From Bimuria novae-zelandiae CBS 107.79 (taxonomy: Eukaryota > Ascomycota > Dothideomycetes > Pleosporales > Didymosphaeriaceae): a stretch of 18,721 nucleotides of DNA. Positions 1 to 7,620 of this stretch are shown here, in pieces. Below the pieces are notes generated by a model. The model was not told the origin of the DNA. It made no database searches and saw only the letters and a list, made by a program, of their open reading frames with translations. The position numbers and the translations under genes were made by a program. The first letter of the stretch is position 1; each line of letters opens with the position of its first letter. The DNA lies in assembly GCA_010015655.1 (NCBI GenBank), contig ML976670.1:1-18721 (forward strand). The letters are read 5' to 3'.

Positions 1-229
1 TCCAAGGTGCAAGCCGGGCTCATAACTGTCGCGGTGAGCAGAGCGCTGAGCGGACAGTACGCAGTGGAAAAGATTGCAGGATTGAACTGAGGTTGTACTA
101 TCTAGGAGCTACAGAAGATATAGGTGCGCAGGCACAAACAACGCTAGTCCTAGACAGAAAGAAGGTAAGTCGCAACCATGTTAAGGTAGGAGCAACTATC
201 TTGTAGAGTAAGAGCCATAAACCGTGACA
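1..229 (-). repeat. 3' LTR of the Copia element (partial)
   Basis: Positions 1-229 match 5291-5519 base for base except position 182 (T) against 5472 (C). That change is CpA to TpA on the plus strand, the preferred RIP substitution. The repeat already matches at base 1, so the LTR probably starts before the window. By hand count it holds about 18 CpA and 17 TpA dinucleotides, so it is not CpA-depleted, unlike the element interior. It ends in CA at 228-229 (TG at the LTR start on the minus strand). Confidence 0.97.
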
Positions 230-240
230 CACCCCCCAGC
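230..240 (-). promoter_or_regulatory. Polypurine tract of the Copia element
   Basis: On the minus strand the bases immediately before the 3' LTR read GCTGGGGGGTG, directly followed by TGTCACGG. A G-rich purine run touching the 3' LTR is the plus-strand DNA priming site of LTR retrotransposons. Its position fixes the orientation of the element and the exact LTR border at 229/230, in agreement with the direction of the coding frame. Confidence 0.85.
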
Positions 241-284
241 TGGCGTGGACGCCCAGGCAGGGAGTCAATGACAGCTAATTAGTA

Positions 285-3200
285 TTAGTGTATATAGATA
301 CTATCAAGATTGTTGCCATTAGTTTGACGCAGGCCCTTTAGACGCTTAGTAATATTAATAAGGCTAATTTGGCGGACGAAGTCTGCAAACTTCTATTTAG
401 GTAGAATTTTTATAAGTCTATTAGCAGGTATATGGTCGGTGGGGACCTATTTAACGTTAATACGAGAGGCTTCGACTTCCTATTGAATCTAGAGCTAGTG
501 GATGTTAACATGTTTGACCTTTGTATAAAGCTTATCTTGCTATTTAGTAATAATACTAACGGTCTGCTGATTGTCACACTAGATAGTAGGTGTATAGTCG
601 AGAGTAAGGTTGATACTAGAGAAGAATCGCATCCATTCTTCTATCTACGAGCTAGCAAGTGATAGAGCTAGTAATTTAGATTCTATAATTAATTTTGTAA
701 CTGTGCGTTGTACTATTAACTTCTAGTTAATTATTAGTCCTCCGAACTTAAAAGTATAGCCTTAAGAGCTTTAGCAAGTCTTAGGCTCGTCAGCGTATAA
801 GGCGTTAGAAGATCTAAAGAAGAGAGGATCGCGATATATTGGATTATTAGATAGATACTCAGCCATGTCCTGCGCGCTAGCAGAGGCTTCAAGTGCAAGA
901 GCCTTCGTGCTAAGTAGGTAGCGCCAGGTCTTTCGGATTTTCGAGATGTGTGACTGTCCTGGGTTGGTAAGGTGACAAGCAAAGACGACGTGCGTTCAGG
1001 CGACGTTAGGTCTACCCTAGATAGCGATATATGCGAGAGAGCCAACTAGTTACTAATAAAGCTTTATTCGCGATAAATTAGGTTCCTTAGTAGACTATAG
1101 CAGCCAGTTCTCCACTAGTAAAATGTCTAGAGCCTTGCCTACAGCTTCGATACTAAATTAAGCGTATACCTTGTCGATAAACGCGTCCTAAACTAGCCAC
1201 GTCTTATGCAGGGCTCGATCGCGTATAATGCGGATTCCGAGAAACCAGGTAAGGTCTCCTATAGCTTTAATGTTGTATAGGTCCACCAGATCCTTCTCAA
1301 AAGACCTGTGGTGATAGGCATTAGACTGATGATATGCCATGACAATGTCGTTAACATAGACGAATAGGATAAGCCAGCGGCTCGTGTACAAGCAAGGAAA
1401 GCCTTCAACTGGCTTTAGACCTAGCTTAACAAGTTATCGACGTAGTTTGTTGTACCATAGGATTGGTGACTCCTTCAGGCCGTACAGGGCGCGGAGTACC
1501 AGCATGATCTCGCCTGTAGTATAGCGGAACGCCTCAGGTGTTTCAGCGTATAGTTTTCGATCGATCTCAGCGTTTAGGAAGGCAGTAGGGACATCGTACT
1601 GCTTTAGCTCTAGACTAAAGTAATTAGCAATTATAATAAGAGCGCGAAAGTTACGAATTGCGAGTGTAACAGCGTATGTATTGTTAAGTGGAGCTTAAAG
1701 ATCTCCTCAAACAACGAGTCGAGCTTTAAACCGTGAGAGGTATCCTTCTTCGTCGATCTTGTATGCGAATATCCACATTAACGGTAGCACCTTAGCGTCT
1801 GTAGAGGCCTTTGTTTTTGTAGTCTTCTTAAAGACTCCTTTGGCGCGTAGAGCTTGCCACTTAACCTCTATAGCGCGTTGAAATTAATTGCTAAATGTGT
1901 GTGTTTTAAGCTGCTTTATTGCCTTTGGCAGAGGTGGCAGCTGCGATTAATAGATTTTTAGTATCTTATCTATAGTAGGTATGGAGCGAATCTTGGTTAA
2001 AAATACATAAAAATAGTTAATAAGAGGTGTAGCTCCCAGCGCTGTTACGTATGTGTAAATTACAAAGTTATTTAGATCTTTCTGCTTTCGATTGCGTTTG
2101 CTAGTGATAATCAAGCTCGTGTTAGTTAGGTCTAGGTTAACGTCTCGTGGAGCTCTCTCGCCGCGTTAGTGATAGCCCTCGGGTACTTTATTACTCTTAG
2201 GAGTGTGATTGCTTGTGGCAGTAGACATTATAGGTCTTAGAGTAGGCAGCTGTTACTATTGCTGTGTCGATTCAAATACGTTGTCTATCTATTCACTCCC
2301 TACCTGGGAGCCTGCAGCTCTCGAAGCTAAGGTCGTAAGTGTCTCTACTAGGTGGCGACGTTAACAAGTAGTTAATAGATCTTTGATACTAACATCATCA
2401 TGTTAATGTTCTTCTAGATATTCGAGTAGTTTAATTACCTCTTTAAGCACTAATCCTAACGCATACCTATCTATCCTATTAAAGAAGAGTATAGGCTCGA
2501 ATACAACGTTGCGGGTAACGATAATAGTGTCTTTTGTAGGCAGCCAGATGCGGAAGATATTAGTACCTTAGTAGCTAACGAGGTGGCTGATTAGAGTGCG
2601 TGATTTAAGCTTGTTAGTAGCTCTTAGATCGCGATTATAGACGTAGGCGCGACAGCTAATAGGCCTTATATAAGTAACGAGTGGCTTTCGTCCCCATACG
2701 ACCTCGTACGGCGTTTTCCAGCCTAGTGCTTCTGTGGGCGTGCGGTTAAGGATGTACGCGGCAGTGCGATACATCTCATGTAATAGGTTCTTTGGCAGGT
2801 TGGCGTGTATGCGTATAGCGCGAGCTCGCTGCGTGAGTACTCCGCCAGCACGTTCGATGAGTCCATTTGGTTCCTTTGTTCCAGCAGGTGCTGGCTCATA
2901 CAGCATACCTAGCTCTTCTGTTGTGTCGATAAGGTCATTTCCAAATCCTCTCTTATTATCGCATTAAATAGCGACTACGTCAGCGTTGTACACACGCTGG
3001 ATTTTGCGGATTAAGGACATAAACTAACGTGTAAGTGTTGACTTATCCTTGCGTCGTGATGTGGTGATCTTATGCCACTTTAAGTATTTGTCTATAGAGT
3101 GCAGGGCGTACTTGCTGCCGTCGATACACTCCTCTCCTACAGGGATAATGTAGATCAGGTCTATCGCGATTTGATAGAACGGTTTTTATGCGCGGCTCTC

Positions 3201-5171
3201 GGCCAGGCGCCTTAAGATAATGTGAGTTATTCGAGTCTTAATACATGTCTAACATCGACAGTCCATGTGTTCTCTAGTTAATTAAACACCTTTAACGTTT
3301 AATTTAAGATAGTTAACTGCTTTCTAGCCTAGATGGGCCTAGATATAATAAGCAGCACGCTAATTAATAATATTAGTAGGCTTTAGCGCGTACGACGGGC
3401 GGTATAATGCCCTAAACGTACTTAATAGTAAGCGTAGAAGCGATAGTAGCAGTCGATGTAACGGTTCAGCATCCATTAGCCAGTGGCCTCCATTATACTC
3501 GAGTTGGGCGATAACGTTTAATGGTTAATACATGTACAGGACATCGCGGCCAGAGTTAAAGTGGATAGACTCTATACGACAGCGAGCAAGTCCCAACAAG
3601 CTTATAAGAAAGCCTTTAACATATGCGACATGCGTTAACTCCAGCGTTTATGTCCCGTGTAGTGTTTAAGCGACGAGTTCTATCGTGCCCTAAGCCGTAA
3701 TTAAGATTTAGCTATTACTAGCGTGAACATAGCGACGTTGCGGATTGTCGTTCATCCTCTTCCAGCCATGCCATGACTCTGTATTGATAACGTGGGTGTT
3801 TAACCCTGGATCAACAATCTATTAGTTAAGGAGCTCAGCCTTATCAGCGTCGTCTCTAACCATTACTATAAGCTCTCCGTTAGGCTCAGCGTTGTTGTCT
3901 AATGTGATTATTTTTGAATTGTTGTTCGATTGTTCTTCGAGAGATTCAAGAGATTTGGGATTAAGAGAATCGGGCTTAAGAGAATTAACTTGATCGAGGC
4001 TTATGTGTAATAGGCTAGCAATCACCACAAACGTGTTACTGTTCTTAGCAGGAGGATTGCTATTATTAACTTGTAGTAATCCTGTATTCTAAGGTTATTA
4101 GGCTATCTACTTCTCGAGAGTAGTCTTAATACGTGTATTAATTTTAGAGTCCTTTCGCGCTTCCTTAACCTTACGTATAGCCTTAGCTATAGGCTAATAG
4201 TCCTTTGGACGTTGTGGGTTGCGTGGGTTAAGAATAAAGCAGTTAGTGTACTAATGCTTCTTTCCACAGACACAGTTTCTAGGTGGCTTGTCTTGGTCAC
4301 GGCTGCCACCGCGATTGCCCTTTATAGTCTGTGAATTAACTTGCTTTGCGACTCCAAGCTCGGCAGCGGTTACCGCCAGGCCTGTTGAGTGTGGCTTGGT
4401 GCGGCGTAGATATGTAGTCATCTCAGCGACGTACGTCTCTAGAGATAAGATCTCGGTAGTGGTGCCTCGCGCTTCATGCTTGAAGATCTCGCGCAGGCAG
4501 GAAGTGGCGTATTCCTAATTAATTGCCTTGCAGGCAATAAGGAAGTCCTCTTATAGTTAATTACTATTAGTCTTAGGCAAGCTAACAGCCTTGCCCTAAG
4601 CTATAATGTATACTTAGTCTAATAGCTATTACTTAATCTTCTTCGCAGCTCGTGGCGCAGTCTTAAAGGTATTATATTTATTAGCTAGCTTGCGACGGCG
4701 TGTCGCGTTTATAAGATAAAAGAACTTTTTAAGTGTAACTAGTTAGTCGTACGGGGTATCGTGATCTTTAATTAGGTGTATATAACGTGTAGTAATTATC
4801 TTACTAATATTTATGTTTAGGTTAGCTAGTGCCTTTACTTAAGTATAATACTTAGTACGGCGGCGTTTCTATCGATCGTATTCCTATTAATAGGATTCTT
4901 AATTATTAGTGGTAAGATAAGAGAGCCTAGTAGCTTTAAGCTCGTAATTAGTAAGTTAAGGCTTAATTAGCTCTTATAGCTCGGGGAGATTCTCCTTCGC
5001 TACGTCAGGGTTGATGTATTGCCAGAGACCGTGGCGGTTGGCAACGTCTTGGCGAATGAACAACCAGGTAAACCAGTCGTCTGGTGTGTTCAGTATGATA
5101 GTGACACGCGTCACTGCGGGGTCGGACTCAGTAGCTATTGTAGAGGCTATAGTTGACTGTATTGATGGATC
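285..5171 (-). pseudogene. Copia gag-pol polyprotein, one frame with many stops
   Basis: One codon phase runs from about 5171 to a TAA at 287-285, about 1,629 codons, with no frameshift seen. In order: a gag N-terminus open for about 66 codons; a gag zinc knuckle of the C-x-C-G-x2-H-x4-C type at 4277-4239, with a TAG right after its His; an aspartic protease motif Asp-Pro-Gly at 3812-3804; an integrase zinc-binding His near 3335 and Cys-rich segment near 3262-3245; integrase catalytic Asp at 3161, Asp at 2960 and Glu at 2855; reverse transcriptase with segment QYDVPTAFLN and active site YVND at 1358-1347 (YVDD expected); RNase H from about 870 to 340 with an IIES motif and a CDNQQT motif. More than 25 in-frame stops were read, nearly all TAA or TAG, as expected from CAA, CAG and TGG codons hit by CpA-to-TpA change. 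No ATG is visible at the start: the codon before the first clear gag residue is CTG and an in-frame TAG lies just upstream, so the start is uncertain. No functional enzyme can be made from this copy. Confidence 0.93.
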
Positions 5172-5189
5172 CAGGCAGAGATCCTAGTA

Positions 5190-5239
5190 TGTGCGTTGTG
5201 AGAACGCGGTAACAGGTGCGTTGTAAAGAACGCGGTATA
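5190..5239. repeat. Imperfect tandem duplication (about 25 bp x 2) at the 5' LTR/gag boundary
   Basis: Two adjacent units share gtgcgttgt, then agaacgcggta, with a one-base indel between the parts. They lie between the recognisable 5' LTR and the gag start, where the LTR inner end and primer-binding site should be. The LTR inner border cannot be set because the matching end of the left LTR is outside the window; TG starts at 5190 or 5257 are both possible. Confidence 0.6.
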
Positions 5240-5290
5240 GCAACGTGCAGCTCGTGTGTTGAGTGACGTTACAGCAGCAGGTGAGAACAA

Positions 5291-5519
5291 TCCAAGGTGC
5301 AAGCCGGGCTCATAACTGTCGCGGTGAGCAGAGCGCTGAGCGGACAGTACGCAGTGGAAAAGATTGCAGGATTGAACTGAGGTTGTACTATCTAGGAGCT
5401 ACAGAAGATATAGGTGCGCAGGCACAAACAACGCTAGTCCTAGACAGAAAGAAGGTAAGTCGCAACCATGTCAAGGTAGGAGCAACTATCTTGTAGAGTA
5501 AGAGCCATAAACCGTGACA
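5291..5519 (-). repeat. 5' LTR of the Copia element (minimum extent)
   Basis: This is identical to 1-229 except for one base. It would carry the element's promoter for minus-strand transcription. The LTR probably extends left of 5291, but the available copy of the other LTR stops at the window edge. Outer end at 5519, followed by TTTTG, the candidate 5-bp target sequence. Confidence 0.95.
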
Positions 5520-5529
5520 TTTTGACAGT

Positions 5530-5537
5530 GCGGGGGA
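5530..5537. repeat. Left 8-bp target-site duplication of hAT element
   Basis: GCGGGGGA lies directly before the left terminus TAGGGATG and recurs exactly at 6132-6139, directly after the right terminus. Eight-base duplications are the hallmark of hAT transposition. The perfect match suggests a fairly recent insertion. Confidence 0.95.
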
Positions 5538-6131
5538 TAGGGATGGGCCGTATAATACGGAATACCGTATTTTTCGTACCGTACGATACCGATACGCGTA
5601 TCGTAGGATTGGGCCTGTATGCCAAGGCAGGTAAATGCTGCCGGAAAATGACTTCAAAGGATAACTTTGTATGGAGCTTGCATCTGGATTGCTTATCTTG
5701 CCCTCCAGGCATCGTCTTGGTACTTTGTTTATCGTTAATCGGTGATATCCATCAAATGCCGCGTACTCCGTTCGAAAGCGAGGACGTCGAGGTCACCTTC
5801 GAGGGCCTCCGGGCCATTGTAACCTGTCGATTTTGCTCCAAACAATGGCATAACAAAAGCCTCGTACGTCTCTGCGAGCACATGGCTAAGTGCACGAAGC
5901 TTCCGCTAGAGAAATATGAGCTGTATGAGGTTAATGGCAGCCCTCGAATGCGTCAATCACGGCTATAGCTTCAATTGCATCTGATTCTATATGTGATGAC
6001 AGGGCCGAGAAAGGCACCGATTGGCCCAATTAACCGTGCCAAGAATGTACGAAAATACCGGAAATACGGTATTATACAAGATACCGTATATACAGAGATA
6101 CTCCGAAAAATACGGTATCAGCACATCCCTA
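5538..6131 (+). mobile_element. 594-bp non-autonomous hAT transposon (internal-deletion derivative)
   Basis: The left end reads TAGGGATGGGCCG and the right end, reversed, TAGGGATGTGCTG (11 of 13 matching). Perfect 8-bp duplications flank both ends. Just inside both ends is the motif ATACCGTATTTTTCG, with further ATACCGTAT-like copies in the right subterminal region (6060-6120), likely transposase binding sites by analogy with other hAT elements. The right 166 bp (5966-6131) is clearly related, in reverse, to 18068-18233 of the second hAT element, including the alignable TAG stop. The element therefore keeps the 5' end, the N-terminal BED region, the stop codon and the 3' end of a hAT transposase gene but lacks the middle. 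It needs a transposase supplied elsewhere. Confidence 0.94.
5756..5968 (+). pseudogene. Truncated hAT transposase: BED zinc finger only (70 residues)
   Basis: From ATG 5756 the frame encodes 70 residues. Residues 24-46 hold a BED-type zinc finger: Cys24-x2-Cys27, then Glu41-His42-Met-Ala-Lys-Cys46 as the H-x3-C half. In hAT transposases this domain sits at the N-terminus and binds transposon ends. The RNase H-like core and dimerisation domain are absent. The frame ends at a TAG at 5966-5968 that aligns with the stop codon of the second hAT element, so the deletion joined the N-terminal part almost directly to the last codons. The frame is open upstream to 5522, but 5756 is the first start that lies clear of the terminal repeats. 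It could be a silent relic, or it could make a small DNA-binding peptide; the sequence does not decide. Confidence 0.7.
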
Positions 6132-6139
6132 GCGGGGGA
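6132..6139. repeat. Right 8-bp target-site duplication of hAT element
   Basis: GCGGGGGA is an exact copy of 5530-5537 and fixes the right border of the hAT element at 6131. Confidence 0.95.
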
Positions 6140-6232
6140 TAGCGTACATCTTCTCCCAGACTTCCGTCTCTCCACATTGTGCGTCTCTGGAGTGCGGCTT
6201 CACGCAAGTGTCTGGCGCACTCCTTCCTCCGT

Positions 6233-7224
6233 CTACAACTCCAGCTCTCCCACGTGCGAGTAGCCTCGCTTGCTACGCGGCAGGACAAGGTCGGCGGCCT
6301 TTTCGTCTGTGTCCATGGCAAGCTGGAGGATGGTCGTCGCAACACCCAGACCGGTCAACGTGGACGGAGCGCGCCAGCCCTCCACCACCGGGAGACGTTC
6401 TTCAGCTGCAACACCCTGTCAGCATATCCCAACCTCCAAGACAAGCTCGGGAAGGGAACCCATCGATTCCCCACGATACTTACAGAAGAATATCTCCAAG
6501 AATTCCAGCGGCACCGTCCCCGTCGTGGCATTCTGCAGCACTTGAAAAAACGTTGCCGTCTCCGCATAGCTATTAAACCTCTGCGCCGGCCCATACACAA
6601 AATTCGGATTCGTCTTGCGCGCGCTGTTGATGCGGCCCCAGCGCGCCGTCGCCGCGAGCGCCAGCGTGATTTGCGTCGCGCCGCCGAAGAAGCTCTTGTA
6701 CTCGCTGAACACCTTCGGGTTGAAGCCTTGGTCGCCCGCCCCGGGAGTGTCGACGTCCGCGCGCGAGAGCGAGCCGTCGTGCTCGATGATGTTGTGCTTC
6801 TTGAGGTCTTGCAGGGTGAAGGCACCGCTGGCGGGATCCGACGAGGTTCTGAGCGCCGCGACGAAGAGCCCGACTGCGTTTTCGGCGGAGAGATTGACGG
6901 CTGCGACGCCCTTGATGAGGGTCGCTTGGGTGACTGCGGGAAAGGTTAGTATTGCGTCGAAAACGCTATACTATTTGAATACTCTGTGTTTCCTCGCCGT
7001 GGGACATGTGGTATAGAGGCAGAAAAAGCTCGGGAGTTCGGCATGATATAGAGATACTCACTGTTTCGCCCGTCGCGGGGAAGAAATCCGTGATTAGCCA
7101 AGGCATTGAGACCCGGGCAAGGACTACGAAGGTCGTCGGGTCCAGGCTCCCGCCAGTCACCATAGTCGAACGATTGCGCGACGGTAAACGCGGCGAGCGA
7201 GAGAAGGATGGTGAGGAGCTTCAT
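6233..7224 (-). CDS. Secreted heme-thiolate peroxidase (chloroperoxidase / short unspecific peroxygenase family)
   Basis: Three exons on the minus strand: 7224-7062, 6933-6484 and 6405-6233 (163, 450 and 173 nt), giving 261 residues. Intron 1 (7061-6934) has GTGAGT, branch CTAAC and CAG; intron 2 (6483-6406) has GTAAGT, branch CTGAC and CAG. Residues 1-17 form a signal peptide (MKLLTILLSLAAFTVAQ), so the enzyme is secreted; an in-frame upstream ATG at 7293 would bury it. Residues 34-46 read SPCPGLNALANHG, with Cys36 the expected proximal heme ligand. EHDGSLSR at 105-112 is the second family motif (EHD). Glu179 in SYAETATFF is the likely acid-base residue. The C-terminal ERLPVVEGW block (207-215) is also typical. 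An N-glycosylation site NAT is at 189-191. The length fits the short peroxygenase group. The known reaction is peroxide-driven oxygenation or halogenation; the substrate here is unknown. The stop codon lies 102 bp from the hAT insertion. Confidence 0.95.
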
Positions 7225-7479
7225 GGTGGCGACCGAGTACTCTTTGTAGGAGTTAACATTTCTGACGGCGGTTTGTGCATATGGGTAACACAAGCTGACT
7301 CACCGACCTAGGCACAAACGATATGTAGGAGAGGTAGCTCGGGTGAGTCCTGTATGGTAGATCGTTACGTGCGTAGATGTTCGTTGATTTTGAGAACTTC
7401 TCCGGTCGACGCGAGCGAGATGGACCTTTTTCGCTGACGAAGTGAGAGATGCGATCAAGAAGTAAAAGCGTGCTTGGGG

Positions 7480-7486
7480 TTTTATA
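7480..7486 (-). promoter_or_regulatory. Candidate TATA box upstream of the peroxidase
   Basis: The minus strand reads CTATAAAACC here, with TATAAAA at 7486-7480, 256 bp upstream of the peroxidase ATG. This would leave a 5' leader of about 220 nt. It is the only clear TATA-like site noticed between the start codon and 7600. Confidence 0.45.
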
Positions 7487-7589
7487 GCGAGTAATGCTCT
7501 CATGGTGGCGGACGTCACCCGACAAACGCACAAGGAAAGTTCATGAACAAGAACTGCTCCTGAATATCCATTCAGGGCTCGCACAGGAA

Positions 7590-7620
7590 AACCCATGTCC
7601 AGGTCAGCCTGACGTGGGTT
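7590..7620. repeat. Strong inverted repeat (DNA hairpin), 4-base loop
   Basis: Arms 7590-7603 and 7608-7620 pair with 12 Watson-Crick pairs, one G-T pair and one bulged C, around the loop TCAG. It stands about 370 bp upstream of the peroxidase start in otherwise unremarkable DNA. It could be a protein-binding palindrome or a scar of a mobile element; no flanking duplication was seen. Confidence 0.6.

Larger units (their letters stand above)
1..5519 (-). mobile_element. Ty1/Copia LTR retrotransposon, RIP-degraded, left edge truncated by window
   Basis: Direct repeats at 1-229 and 5291-5519 flank an interior that, read on the minus strand, gives domains in Copia order: gag, protease, integrase, reverse transcriptase, RNase H. 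The element therefore runs right to left: the 5' LTR is on the right and the 3' LTR on the left. The outer LTR end on the right reads TGTCACGG on the minus strand, the usual TG start. The matching end of the left LTR abuts a purine-rich tract, as expected for second-strand priming. The element is non-autonomous: its coding frame carries many stop codons. Target-site duplication cannot be tested because the left flank lies outside the window. The right flank begins TTTTG at 5520. Confidence 0.96.

Noticed and set aside
432..662. Plus-strand frame inside the Copia element
   Set aside because: It is antisense to the RNase H region, whose minus-strand frame is clearly recognisable.
6179..6949. 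256-codon plus-strand open frame
   Set aside because: It is antisense to peroxidase exons 2 and 3. The Arg/Ala-rich composition reflects the GC-rich coding strand opposite.
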